DNA of 64,000 bases from Fragilariopsis cylindrus CCMP1102 (Eukaryota > Bacillariophyta > Bacillariophyceae > Bacillariales > Bacillariaceae): contig FMBT01000149.1 of NCBI GenBank assembly GCA_900095095.1, forward strand, positions 1 through 64,000, read 5' to 3'. This document shows positions 38,148 through 50,664 of the stretch, piece by piece. The position numbers and the translations under genes are program-made. Every line of letters begins with the position of its first letter. The stretch's first letter is position 1. Under the pieces are notes generated by a model. The model was not told the DNA's origin. It saw nothing but the letters and a program-made list of their open reading frames with translations, and made no database searches.

Positions 38148-38726
38148 GGTTATATGATATACTCGTTCACAAAGTCTTGTAATTGTACTTATGGGTTTAC
38201 GTTAAGTGAGTGGAAAAATATTGATGTGTTTCGTTTCATTTTATTATGATGTTTCATTTTACTATGATGGATTGATGTTGCCGATTGGTTGTGTTGGTGT
38301 TTTTGCCGGTAGTTTGAAATCGAGAATAAGAATTCGACAGAAATTCTGACAAGCTTTCACAATTTGATTTATCAAAAGAGTTCTTTTGCATTTAAAATGT
38401 GACCAACGAAACTGAAGCGAGTTCGTGTTACGGGGGGAGGCTTAAAATGAATGTTTCCGAGTCAGTCGAGTCGAGTCGAGTCGTGCACTGCAAGCTCTGC
38501 TTGGCGCGTGATAAATAAAAGGGGTGCGCCATAAAGATTTTTCAGAGTTTTGGTCTTCTTCGCGGATCGAATCAATCGAATCTTCGTTCGGTGACAGCAT
38601 GACAAATAAAATAATGATGATCAAGTAAGTCGTGAGTTTGTTGTTACATGGTATTATGACGATAATTCGATCGATCTTGTTTCATTCGAATAATATTCAT
38701 TACAATCTGTTATTGAAGTTTCGAAA

Positions 38727-41009
38727 ATGAAAATGACCATGAAATTAGTATTAGTTGGAATCGTTGTTGGATTGCTTTCAACAGCACAAGCTGTCAACAA
38801 CAGTAACGACATTGGATTTCTTCGTGGTGGGTCGAACGACGAAAAAGTTGAACAATTTGATTGTACATTAAATGGAGGACGTGAGTATTTTTAATTAAAA
38901 AAATTGGACTGAAATCAAAATAACAATAATATTATAATTCGGTCGTGTATTTCGATTTTTGTTTTTCTTCCATGGATGCAATAGGTCGATGCGGTATCAC
39001 ATATCATGTATACCTCTACTAGTACTTTCCAGTATGTTTTAAAATGCCAATCGGATTAATCCATCGAATCGAGTCTTTGAGTCGGCTTATCTCGACTTTT
39101 GTTGTATTTCGATGTATCATACCAAACTCTTTATCTTTTCTTACATTATGCCAAATGCCTTTTCTTTTAATCCTATCTCGTGCATTGCCGTTGATCTCGA
39201 CTACAACATTTTTTTACTGAAAAATAAATACATAATTAACATACCACATGAAATAAATAAAAAAGAGGATCAAGGTACATGTGATGGAACTAAGTCCGAA
39301 AATGATACTGGTTGCGTTTGGTGTTCTGTGTCGTCGTATGGGGTATGTGTCTCGGAAGGTACGTTATATAGATGTACATATATACATATACATATAGGAC
39401 ATATATAATCCTTGCGTTGTTGTTTTTGGTATCGTCGGTATCGTTGTTTGTGAAATCATCTCTCACACTCATTGTTATCTCGTCGTCTTAAATAATATAA
39501 TATAATATGATATAAACATATTTTTTTTGCTTTCACAAATGATTTATAAAATAAAGACATTGCGGAAGTAATTAAAGAAAAAATCCCGGGTATTACATGC
39601 GATGATGATACTAAAAATGACGATGATAGTACTTCCGCGGATGATGATAAGGCTCCATCACCTCCAGCAACCGATGACGATGCTACACCAAGTGATGATT
39701 CTACACCATCAGATTATTGGGAATGTTTAATGACGTATAAAACTTCTGATACATGTGCTACCGCTGGATGTACCTGGTGTGTAAGTTATGATATCTGATA
39801 TGTTATGTTATATGATGATGATATAGGTATCTGCGCTAATTTTGGCAACTTCAGTAGAAGAAGAAATAGATATGTACACAAGAGAATCGTCCGTTTCTTT
39901 CTACTTCGTATTCTCTATCTATTCCTAACAGTTGACATGATTCGGTTGTTTGTATTTTGTAATTAATATAGGATACTAAGGGTGGATATGGACTCTGTAT
40001 GGATGCAAAGGCTGCCGGTACTGCATCGAAAGAGGATTGGTTTACATGTAAGATTACATCATCCAATAATTTGGAAGAAGATGCAAATGAAGATAAAGAA
40101 GCAGAGGGCATCATTTCCGATCCAAACGACCCCACCTGCGCTGTTGCAACTATGAGTGGAAGTGCATCTACATGCAAAACAACTATGGATGCAGATGGAA
40201 AGGCTTGTGAATGGTGTTCTTTCAATGGTTTTGATTTCTGTGCAAACAATGACCAGGCTCAAATTGCAGAACAGGTTGGAGCATCATGTAATGAAGACAA
40301 GGGTATTGATGTTGACATTGATGACCTTTCTGACCCAAATGACCCCACCTGTGCTGTTGCAACTATGAGTGGAAGCGCATCTACATGCAAAACAACAATG
40401 GATGCAGATGGAAAGGCTTGTGAATGGTGTTCTTTCAATGGTTTTGATTTCTGTGCAAACAATGATCAGGCTCAAATTGTAGAACAGGTTGGCGCATCAT
40501 GTGATGAAGACAGTGGTATTGATGTTGACAATAATGATGTTGATGACATTGATGACCTTTCTGACCCAAATGACCCCACCTGTGCTGTTGCAACTATGAG
40601 TGGAAGTGCATCTACATGCAAAACAACAATGGATGCAGATGGAAAGGCTTGTGAATGGTGTTCTTTCAATGGTTTTGATTTCTGTGCAAATGATGATCAG
40701 GCTCAAATTGCGGAACAGATTGGCGCATCATGTGATGAAGACAATGGTATTGATGTTGACATTGATGACCTTTCTGACCCAAATGACCCCACCTGTGCTG
40801 TTGCAACTATGAGTGGAAGTGAATCTACATGCAAAACAACTATGGATGCAGATGGAAAGGCTTGTGAATGGTGTTCTTTCAATGGTTTTGATTTCTGTGC
40901 AAACAATGATCAGGCTCAAATTGCGGAACAGATTGGCGCATCATGTAATGAAGACAATGGTATTGATATTGACAATAAGGATGCATTAATAACAACATCA
41001 ATGAAATGA
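38727..41009 (+). CDS. Secreted Cys-rich protein with six copies of one domain, four nearly identical
   Basis: Four exons (38727-38880, 39266-39358, 39557-39780, 39972-41009) join in frame to 502 residues. A signal peptide (LVLVGIVVGLLSTAQA) is followed by a Cys domain with spacing C-x(n)-C-xx-C or G-C-x-W-C, then G-x-C, then C. Copies 1 (TGCVWC...GVC) and 2 (AGCTWC...GLC) are divergent and each is split by an intron after the W-C or G-x-C. Copies 3-6 lie in one exon, share ACEWCSFNGFDFCANN and differ by only a few residues. Copies are spaced by acidic Asp-rich linkers. No membrane segment or GPI signal. Function unknown; calcium binding by the acidic linkers or an extracellular role is only a guess. 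No frame damage. Confidence 0.85.
40119..41000 (+). repeat. Tandem repeat, four units of 213 to 231 bases in the Cys-rich gene
   Basis: Units start at 40119, 40332, 40563 and 40776. They are about 95% identical; unit 2 is 18 bases longer in its Asp-rich linker. Most differences are single, often silent, substitutions, indicating recent duplication or gene conversion. The last unit ends in the divergent C-terminus. Confidence 0.92.
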
Positions 41010-41366
41010 ACAAAACTAAAAAGAAGAGAGAAAAGTTAGAATATTGCTGGAGCTTAATGGAACAGTTATCCGTCAATGCTAATGAATGAAGAAAGATAGA
41101 TACAAAACGTGTAGTACTGAATATCATAATATTATAATAGGGTATATAATATTATTATTAGTCTAAATACAAACCAGGTACATATAAAGAATTATACGCA
41201 CAAGTTTACTTCATATTCTTCCCCCAACTAGCAACTATTTGATTATGATAGTATATAGTAAAGAGATTAAGAATAAACACATTCCATCTGATAGCATATC
41301 CGTGATTCTTACGTATCGTTAATCTACTACTGTTACTGTTGTTCTTATTTAAATGTACTCCACGAT

Positions 41367-42052
41367 TCAGTGTATTATTTGACCCCCATCTGAGTCTTCC
41401 TTTAACTTTGATTTAGCGATTTCTACCTTGACCAGTTGTGAGCCAGGGATCATAGCCTGAGATATAAATCTTACGACTTTCTTTTTTCTTAAGATGCCAT
41501 CATCTGGTACCGAGTTATCATCGTTGTCGTTAACATTGTCGTCATCATGATCATTGACCCGATATTTATAATCCGATGGATCAATTAAACGTTCTTCCTT
41601 AACAAAAGTAAGGATCATATTTTTTCTGTTCCAACGTATAGAGGAAGAGAGTGTGTGTATGAGAGAAAAAAGAGTGAGTGAGTGAGAGAGAGAAAAAAGG
41701 AGAAGACATTCGATATACAAATACATCGGTAAAATTAAATGAGCTTGAACAATTGTTCGATGCTTTATTTCTTGTTTTGAATTGTATGCGTATTTAAGTA
41801 TATTATATCATGTAGACAAAGTTCTTGCGAACAAAGAACACTTTACTTACATCTATCAATACAAATAAGCTTTCCGGTTAGATTTCTACCGTCAGAAAGT
41901 GTTGTTTTCACTTGTTGACCGAGAAGAACTGATTTCGTGCAATCGTAGGCTTGCTGTCGTCGTCTTAGATCGTTGCTTGCTGTAGTTGTTTCTACTGGTA
42001 GATCAGCAATTGACTGCTCCTTGTCTTTGTCCTCGTTCATCATCATCATCAT
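41367..42052 (-). CDS. LSM-fold protein, NAA38/LSMD1-like
   Basis: Exon 1 (42052-41851) has a Met-rich, acidic start and SVLLGQQVKTTLSDGRNLTG then KLICIDR, the first Sm-fold strands. After a GTAAGT intron a second exon gives KNMILTFVKEERLIDP, an acidic insert, and RFISQAMIPGSQLVKVEI, which is the LSMD1 pattern (AMVPG..IV.IE). NAA38 is the small auxiliary subunit of the NatC N-terminal acetyltransferase; a role in RNA binding as in other LSMs is the alternative. The 3' splice site of the intron is not clear: no AG gives a clean frame just before WNRKNMIL, so either one base is missing or a short exon is unseen. The acidic insert between Sm motifs is longer than usual. Confidence 0.75.
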
Positions 42053-42458
42053 CGGTTAGTAAAGTTCAAAGTAGACACAAATTAATTTCTAATGCCATCT
42101 GATCTTGATACATCATGTTGTTTTAAGCTAGCTAGCTTTTCGTGTTTCGTCGTGATTCATCATTCATTCTATTCGATTCCTTGATATCGGCTTGTTTCTG
42201 GTACTGTACTAGTGTTTCGATTTTGGGGATTGGATCAGACCAGTGTTTAAGGTAAAACAATGCGAAGCTGAAATGGGGGAGCGACATCATACCACAATTA
42301 TTCTTTTCTCTAAATTTAATTACTGTACTTGATTTATTAGCGCCTACAGTATCACCTGTTTCATTAGCTACGTATCAGCTATCACAATTATTGACAATGG
42401 TGCAGATAAACGGAAGAGAGTAACAAAGTAATAGTCAAACAAAGTGTGCACCATTATT

Positions 42459-45106
42459 ATGAGTGACGAAAGAGGAAGGAGACAACAGCAACGTCGACGT
42501 CGACGTCGACGACGAAGTCGATACAAGCAAAGACGGTCACCGACGATGATGTACTACCTCTTGATGATTACGAACCATCAGTGATTACATGGTCTATCTT
42601 TGTTTATTGGATTCTTCCAGTATTAGTGATTGCTTGTATGACTCGATTTGCGGCAGATCCAGATGCGGCGGTTGGATTAGGGATTGGACGGAAGCCAATA
42701 GATGCCAGTAGAATTCCCACACCAACACCACCGGTTACAAATAATGCGAAACCGCCTTCGTCTTACCCAACCTCCGCTGAAAATATTCAAACCCTCTCGC
42801 CGACCCCACAAAGACCAAAGAAGAAACTAACACCGCTACCGGCTCTCATTGCAGACAAGCCATCAAGTTATATAGATACAGTACAGGCTATTAATAATCG
42901 TCGCTTGGACCATGATGATAGCGGGTCACAGTCGACTACGACTTATTCAACTACTACTAGCAGCGATAACACTAATTCGAATGATGCAACAGTAGAGAAC
43001 AAAATAGTAATAGTAAGTAGAATAAGGAATCTAATAGAATGGAACGACCACCACGCGGACCATCAAGTGATCCAGTACGGACACAACTACGTGAAAAGAT
43101 CGATGATTTGAGGTCAGAACATGAGGTATGTAACGTTACTATGACGACTTAACAAAATTAAATGAAAGAAAATTATTTTTGTTCTGATTTTAATGCATAT
43201 TTTGCTGCTCTATGAATAACAAAGTGATAATAGATACATCATGGAGTGAAATGCGAATGATTATAATTCCATTTTTCAATTGTTTTTTTTTTGAATTTTA
43301 TGAATCTAAAGTTTCCTTTTTTTTCTTTGCGTTCTTCGTGTTTTCTTTTAAAAATGCATGAAGGGGGATCAAAGTAACCTACTCAAACTGGTCGACTTGG
43401 CAGATGCACTGCGACTGTTTGACGTTCAATATCATGACGGTGGCTCTGCGCAACTGGAAGCTATTGAAACTTACAATAAAGCAATTTACATGGCCTTAAA
43501 GAAAAGAAATAAGAAACTGGAACTTGGTAAAGAAACAAATCGGAGTCTGGGGGGTACGGTAAATGTCCCCGAAGAAATCATTCTAGATTACTCTGCCCGA
43601 AGGTGGACGGAATCCTTTGCGCCTTGTACACATCCATAGGAAAAGTATACTTTATGGCTAACATGTTCGAAAAGGCTGTCGAATCGTATACGAAAGCACT
43701 GGTTGTTGAACCTTTCTATTTAGATGCGATGGCAGCTCGGGGCTCGTCTAGGATCATTCTAGGGGAATTCGAAGATGCTGCCCAAGATTTACTGTTGTTA
43801 TGGAGAAAGATAGACCAGGTCGCTTTCTAGACGTTTTCACTGGACTTGCACGAATACTTCAAGCACGTGAGAAGGCTGTGCCTGGTGGATGGGAACCGAT
43901 GATTGAAAGCGTAAAAGAACTGATTTCCACAATGGAAACACAGTATGCAAATCTGAGTCATAATGTTGGTGGGAAAAACATGATAGCCAAGACTCTAAAT
44001 CGTCTCTTGCATGTATTGTTTTTGTACCACGATGTTAAGACAAAGAACACCGACGCAGCATGGGAGAATATTTCCAAGTCCTATAGGTACAAAATGGGGG
44101 CTCTTCCTCAATGGAATGCTGGTTTTGAAATGCAGAAGATTGCTGCCACTAAACAAATTTTAGTCGAGGTTTCTGGCCAGATGGAGTTGGAAGTAAATCA
44201 TATGTCCCCATATTTATCATTGGGTTTGTAAGAAGTGGCTCTACACTTTTGGAGAGAGTTCTAGACGCTCATCCGCGGATTGTAGGAACAGGAGAAAACT
44301 CAGTTTTTAACGGAAGACTTGATGAAATTCGAAATAAGATTGTTGAAACAAGCATTCAGGGAGATGCCAATGCGTTGTCGTCTGTTATTTCTTCTTGGCA
44401 GATGATGTAGTAGATGAAATGCGACAACGATGGAAAATGGTTTCCTCAGGGGAAGAACAAACAGCTTGGGAAAGAACCCGAACGGTTTGTTGATAAAATG
44501 CTCACAAATTATTACAACGTAGGTTTCATTCACATGCTTTTCCCGAACGCCTTAATTCTTCATGTTGTCAGGGAGCCAATGGATACTGTATGGTCTGCCT
44601 ACAAACACGAGTTTCCTGGAGGGACGTTAGATTACACGTCAGACTTTTCCAGTTTGGCAGAACTTTACGCCTCATATCGCGATTTAATGGATCATTGGGA
44701 TAGAGAATTACCAGGGCGTGTCACTCACGTTAGGTATGAAGATATGGTTCACGACATGCCGGGTGTAGCCAAAAAGATCGTCGATGCCACCAGCCTCGAA
44801 TGGGATGATACGATCCTTGAATTTCATAAGAAAAAACAAGCCGTGAACACGCTTTCCACAACTCAAGTTAGAAAGGGAGTCTATAAGGATAGCCTACAAG
44901 CCTGGAAACGATACGAAACACATTTATCCCCATTGGTTGATTTACTTGGAGAGAGAACTACTTACAAGATCAAAACATCCCTTCATGGTTATAAGCAACC
45001 GTCTGTAGAAGAAAAGCGCGAAGAAGAAGTAGAAAATAAAGAATCGTCATCTACCGCTGGCTCCGAACAAGCAGATGAAGAGAGCCAGTTAAAAGACGAA
45101 CTGTAG
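42459..45106 (+). CDS. TPR-sulfotransferase, type II membrane anchor, C-terminal KDEL
   Basis: Transfers sulfate from PAPS. The N-terminus is Arg-rich and short, then a membrane helix (FVYWILPVLVIACM): type II topology. A Pro/Thr/Ser-rich stem follows, then after an intron (43126-43362) TPR-like helices (SIGKVYFMANMFEKAVESY, ALVVEPFYLDAMAARG), and the sulfotransferase fold: PAPS-binding FIIGFVRSGSTLLERVLD, AHPRIVGTGE, the 3'-phosphate region HVVREPMDTVWSAY, VRYEDMV, and QVRKGVYKDSLQAW. The last four residues are KDEL, an ER-retention signal consistent with a lumenal C-terminus. Closest known types are the TPR-sulfotransferases and tyrosyl-protein sulfotransferases. About six single-base frame changes (near 42530, 43035, 43610, 43800, 44190, 44400-44450) are each cured by one added base. 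Confidence 0.82.
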
Positions 45107-45754
45107 AGTTACATATGTTCCAGTCTACTTTAAATAACAAAAATAAAAATCAGACTATGAAAAAAAAGATACAAACATTCAATAGACATGATGTTTTTAA
45201 GGAACAATATTAGGATTGAATCAACATTTCACTACGTAATATCTCTTTCCTTTTTTTACTGTGTTGTATAATCAGCATATGAACGCTGTTCTACTGTAGA
45301 CCTAGTCCTATTTCTTTTTGTTTCATATACAGCGTCTAGTACTGACTTAGGCCCATAAATTGCCGTTTTTTTCTTTGCGGCACGCTCTATTCAAACTGCT
45401 TGAATTTTTAAATTAATTCAATTAATAAATGTGTATCGGTCGGTTTCTCCACGGACTAGTTATCCGTTTCCGAAAAACTGTTTCATCTGTTTCTCAAACT
45501 GTATACCTTCAAGTACAACATTAGAAGCTACCACTCCACGATCAAACATACCATCTCCCTCCAAATCGAAGAGTCAATCTGAAATCAGACAGTGGTAATA
45601 AATTTTTGGTACGCTGTTTTCGTTCTGCAACGAAACGCAACTCTATGACTCATAATCTCATTAAAAAATAAGCTTCCTTCTTTCCATTCCTCTCCACGAT
45701 AACGACCATTTCATCTTTTCGAACTTACTATTTTGTGACATACAAGTACTCATC
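45107..45754. other. Intergenic, no supported gene
   Basis: About 650 bases between two same-strand genes: the 3' end of the sulfotransferase and the promoter region of the rhomboid gene. AT-rich, no open frame of note. Confidence 0.45.
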
Positions 45755-47628
45755 ATGCCGAAGAAGAGCAAGAACCAAATCGAAACCCATCATCAAGATG
45801 AGATAATGAGACAATCACAAAGAAGATCGAATAATAACGTTCCTGAGGACGACTTCGATCGTCATTATGACTTGACGCCGTTGGGTACGGATAGATCTAA
45901 AAGGAAAGAAGGGACGAGATCGAAACATGCAATACATACGTCATCAGTAACACAACAATCATATCCCATTGATCCATGGGAAATTGCTTCACCAATAGAA
46001 AAAGAAAATGACGATTCAAATGAATTAAAAAAGAAGAGTGAATTTCATTCTTCTAGTTGTCGGAACGGCAATGAGTCTGTTGAACACTACACTGACGAAT
46101 GCTTATCCAGTGAGGATGATGTTGAAGAAGAAGGAGAGGAGGAGCCACAGCATACATCCACATTCGTCATGTCGTCAGATATACATCCTAGGATGGAAGA
46201 AAAGGAGGACGAAATTGCACAGTTGCGTCTTCTTGCAGGTAAATTGAACGCAGATTGGAGGGGCACAGACTTTATGGCACCAGCCCTTGCTCGTAGAATT
46301 CGAGACTTTCAATTTGCTCAAGAAAAACGAAGGAAAAAATTTGGTCATGAGAAGCCATGGGGAATTTTGGGACTGTACGATCATCTTGCCTCGATTCGTG
46401 TTGACGTTGAATGGGCAGAGGACGCTGCCTGGAGAAGAGCTAATGGACAACCGTAAGTACATATACATATCGTTCATCTTGTGCATAATTCTTCAAGCGT
46501 AATGATGATTGACTGTCAATTAACTCCAATGTGAATTGTATCCTTATCGTGAACTCGTAGGTATCTTTCTTGGACAGACTTTGACGCCTCAAAGAAGAAG
46601 GGTGTGAACAGGCCATTTTTCACATACTTTCTTCTGTTCACATGTACTATTGCCCTCATTGTGTCTATTGCTTTGAATGGATGGAAGGTGAGCCACTAGA
46701 TGTCAACCCCATGATCGGTCCCAGTGCGGAGACACTCATTATCATGGGTGCAAAAGATTCGTCCCTAATTGTTACCGAAAACGAGGTTTGGCGTCTTCTT
46801 TCATCCGCTATTCTCCATGCTGGTCTTGTGCATTACATCATCAATTGTCTCGCTCTATGGTTTGTCGGTACAGCAATTGAAACGACTCACGGAACAGTAG
46901 CAACAGCAATTATATTTATTATACCTGCAATCGGCGGAACGATTCTCAGTGCAATCTTCCTTCCAGAATATATTACTGTCGGTGCTTCTGGAGGTATCTT
47001 TGGATTGATTGGTGCATGTCTATCTGACATCATTATGAATTGGAAACATCTTTTTTCGGACTTTGTCAGTGAAAACGGAAGACGCAATAGTCATCTTCTC
47101 GTAGTGGTATTTCTGGCTTTAGATATTGTTCTTAATTGTCTCATTGGAATTACTCCATATGTGGACAATTTCACCCATCTCGGCGGAATGATTTATGGAT
47201 TATTGTGTGGTCTGAGCACTATGGAAAGACTACCTGATGCATTTTTTGGGGTTGAGGAGAGCTGTTATGTTCGTGTGAAACAAATCATGACTCGCTTTCT
47301 TGGTCTCATTATAAGTATCATATTGATTATTATCACGACAGTCATACTGCTTCAGGGTGACGGAGAAACTGCACCTTGTCCAAACTGTATGTGGCTGTCC
47401 TGTGCACCATTTCCTCCTTGGGCGTCACAAGGTGATAAATGGTGGTACTGTGATGACTGTGGTAGAGTAAGTGCGGAGATTGTGGAGAGTCCAAGTCTGC
47501 ATTTACAATTGGATTGTCCTGGTGGGACGAGTGTTGCTGTGGGACTAGAAACAGAGCAATTCGATAGAGAAACTCTAGAGGATGAGTTGCCGGGATATTG
47601 TCGAGACTTTTGTTATGATGAATCTTAA
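45755..47628 (+). CDS. Rhomboid intramembrane serine protease with Cys-rich C-terminal domain
   Basis: Exon 1 is 45755-46452, an acidic, disordered cytosolic N-terminus ending in a basic helix (RRIRDFQFAQEKRRKKFG); exon 2 is 46561-47628. The protease core has WRLLSSAILHAGLVHYIIN (H...N motif), the catalytic Ser in TVGASGGIFGLIGA and the catalytic His in FTHLGGMIYG, so it should be active. After the last helix (GLIISIILIIITTVILL) comes a lumenal Cys-rich part with CPNCMWLSC, WYCDDCG, DCPGG and YCRDFC; eight or more Cys could form disulfides or a zinc ribbon. One frame change near 46687 is cured by one added base and gives NGWKVEPLDVNPMIG. Size and order suggest a secretory-pathway rhomboid, not the mitochondrial PARL type. 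Confidence 0.87.
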
Positions 47629-48000
47629 TCGTTGGTAGTCTGTCGTTCTCTGTAATTATTTAATGCATTCTGTAAACGGAACTTTCAAAACTGTTAACGA
47701 GACTGTTTTTGAGTGGATTAAAAATACTAAGTACAATTAGAAAATAAATGTACAATAAATGTATATACAGAATATAATTCTATTGTGTAATCTAGTAGTA
47801 ATTCCATTCAACATCTAAGATATTCTGTATACAATGATGTATTGCACGCAACGACTTCTCTAATTTGCTATAGGGATACGCAAGCAAAAATCGATGGATA
47901 AACTATCTGAAGTGCGTTCTGGAGTGTAACTTATAGATTCGTAGAATCAAACAATGGAAAAGGTTAAAAAATATAATATCATTCTTCTATTTGCCTATCA

Positions 48001-48035
48001 TATACATATATATATATATATATATATATGTATAT
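48001..48035. repeat. TA microsatellite
   Basis: About 30 bases of TA units in intergenic DNA. Confidence 0.9.
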
Positions 48036-48265
48036 CAGATATCTACCTCGCTTCATCCTTCTTCAACTTTCGTCGACAGACAATAGTGTGTAGAATTCGC
48101 ATTTTTCTTTATGCTGGGACAAAATTGCGGTAACCTTACATGCATGTTACATCTCGGATCCATGGAAAATGGAATAAATGTCCACCGTTGGGGGGTTGAT
48201 TGCCTTCATTATCATCCCATCCCACTGTTCGGTATGATTCATGTAATGTCCCGTATGATGATTAT

Positions 48266-48556
48266 TCAGTCTTCCTTTTTAAAGAAGTTTTGTGCGTCAT
48301 CCATCATCTTTTTATAGTATCTTTCTATAGTTGCCTTATCAATATATGCATCGTTGTTAACTCCAACAAGTTTCTCGTTATTATTTAATTGCTTTCTTAG
48401 ATTTTTCAATTGATTTCTTAGTTCATCCTCAGCTGTTTCCGCAAGTGGCCATTTATGCGTCAATCTATTTCTATGCGAAAGCTGCTGATGAATAAGAAGA
48501 CCTATCGTTCCTGAGGCTAGTGATCCAACGAAAAATGATGGAATATGATGCATCAT
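48266..48556 (-). CDS. Small single-pass membrane protein, 96 residues
   Basis: Not recognised. A short N-terminal membrane segment (FFVGSLASGTIGLLIH) is followed by a basic stretch and a predicted helix with heptads (DELRNQLKNLRKQLNNN) and an acidic-basic end (KKMMDDAQNFFKKED). The layout, a Gly-rich N-terminal helix then a soluble coil, is seen in small mitochondrial inner-membrane proteins such as MICOS subunits, but no signature supports that. Composition is protein-like, unlike shadow frames around it. Confidence 0.55.
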   Translation of the reverse strand: MMHHIPSFFVGSLASGTIGLLIHQQLSHRNRLTHKWPLAETAEDELRNQLKNLRKQLNNNEKLVGVNNDAYIDKATIERYYKKMMDDAQNFFKKED

Positions 48557-49177
48557 TGTAGCTATTAGATTATTGTTGTAGTGTAGTTACCGGCTCTAAA
48601 AATGGATTTACGATGAGACGAAACCCTTTCTTGGTTTTACTATTATTACTTGATTAGTAACGTTACTTCCTCGTGACGCGTTCCTTATTACGTGCTTTCT
48701 TAATATTTTACCTAACTGCTCCTTGATATGTTTCGCCTTGTGCCTTCGCTCTCGTTCGCTTGGTTTCGTTTTTCACTTCCCTTCTAGTTTCGCTTGATCG
48801 ATCTATGCTATCTAATCGTCGTGTCGGTATTACACTGCCTACTGTAGCGAGCGTTTACATTGTAACGTTAGCGACAAACCTCATACTGTATTGTACAGTG
48901 TATCTTTTCAATTTGTCGAGTCCCAGAAAGAATCGTATCCCGAATTAGATGACGCAACCATCATTATGATGTACAAGGTACAGTACAGTACAAGTAATTG
49001 AATTATTAAAATAGGCGCGCCTCATTCATTCAATCGTTATCATCCAAAAGTCTAATTTTTTTTCAAAATCGACAATTTTTTTTCATCCACAGAAAGTCTT
49101 AATACTTAATAGCAATAGACACTGAAGGTATTATTAGATCTAAGTTTCGCCGCTACTGGAAGAAAGACAGAAACAAC

Positions 49178-50403
49178 ATGACGACGACGACGACGACGAA
49201 AGAAAACGAGACAAGTATCGTTTCGAATGTTTTAGGTAGTGCTTCTGCCGGAATCCTTGCTCGCGTCGCAACTCATCCACTTGACACAGCGAAAGCACGG
49301 CTCCAATCGTTAAATGGTGTATCCTATAAAGGTCCGGTTGATGTGCTAAGATCAACCTTTAGATATGAGGGAGTTCGTGGTCTTTATAGAGGTTTTGGGA
49401 CAGTTATCATCGGAGGAACACCGGGTACAATAATTTACTTATGTTCTTACGATATTTTAAAGACAAAATATCTTCTTCAGCTTTCAATAAAAACAACGAG
49501 GAGAATTTTGTTGTTCATTTCATGGCAGGAATTCTAGCTGAAACTGTGGCGTGTCTCATTTACGTTCCGGTTGATGTAATAAAAGAACGACTCCAAACTC
49601 AATACAAGACGGATACAATAAAGTACAATGGCGGTTGGGATGCCTTGGTGAAGATATCCAAAACAGAAGGACTATCGGGTATTTACAAGGGATACGGAGC
49701 TACGCTAGCATCCTATGGTCCCTTTTCTGCCTTTTACTTTGTTTTTTACGAACATTTAAATCATGGTCAAAGAATTACATACAACAAAAGAAGAAAAGAA
49801 TAATATAGCACAATATCAACAGCAGCAGACAACACAATGACAGCGACGACAACAACACTTCCATTATCATATACTATTCTATGTAGTGCCAGTGCAGGTG
49901 CTATAGCATCATTTCTAACCAGTCCTCTTGATATGGTGAAATTAAGGCTGCAAGTTCAACGGGGGGCAGCACATCAATTATCGTCTATGAACACCAACAC
50001 GCCATCGTATCGAGGTATGTCGGATGCACTCGCCTACGCATGGAGAACTGGTGGAATTGCTGGACTCTTTAAAGGGGCGGGAGCACGGTAAGTTTGACCT
50101 GTAAAATATGCAGTGTTTGAAGGATCGTAAATTTCAATTCACACAGTGTTTAATCATGTCATGATCTGTCAATTATTCCGGTGTTGACTATTTTAGATCA
50201 CCAATAGTTGACGGTGTTACTAACCACGATACAAAAACTATCTGTTGCTGCTTTTTGTCGCTTTTCGTTTTTTTCCCTTCTTTCCCTTCTTCTTTTCACC
50301 TATAAAAATATTGAAAAGCGTCTTACATTTTGTTCCACTAACAACAGTCACCATGACGTCGTACGAGGCATGTCGTATTTTTTTCCATCAAAAACTGCTG
50401 TAA
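49178..50403 (+). CDS. Mitochondrial carrier (SLC25) family transporter
   Basis: Three SLC25 repeats are seen. Repeat 1: THPLDTAKARLQSL, GLYRGFGTVIIGGTPG. Repeat 2: VDVIKERLQTQ, GIYKGYGATLASYGPFSAFYF. Repeat 3: TSPLDMVKLRLQVQ, GLFKGAGAR. A 250-base intron starts at about 50090, and a last exon (50351-50403) gives TMTSYEACR then the stop. Substrate not resolved; the pattern resembles S-adenosylmethionine-type or related carriers. A frame change at 49455-49458 (four T) is cured by one added T and gives SYDIFKDKISSS. An in-frame TAA at 49804, just before repeat 3, is not explained by a single added base; it may be a sequence error or mark a real truncation. The last splice junction is also one base out of frame. 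Confidence 0.78.
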
Positions 50404-50664
50404 CGACTAAGATTATTGGATCTATACTTTTAATAATCAAACGTAACATTTTTACTTTTTATTTCAACAATAATAATAGACATTTTTCAAATAGTTGTTG
50501 TTTCTGTTGTTTTTGTTTTTGTTAGTAGCAGCAGCCGAGCGGTGGATGTTGAATGCACAATCGTTTGCTAGCTAGCTATTGGTTAACAGCGTGATTTTGC
50601 TCATGAATCAAACCAAGCCGAGCAGTTTCGGTAACAGAGCGCCACCAACAAGACGGGACCACTG

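Noticed and set aside
40059-40919. Repeated minus-strand frames across the Cys-rich gene
   Set aside because: They are antisense shadows of the four tandem units.
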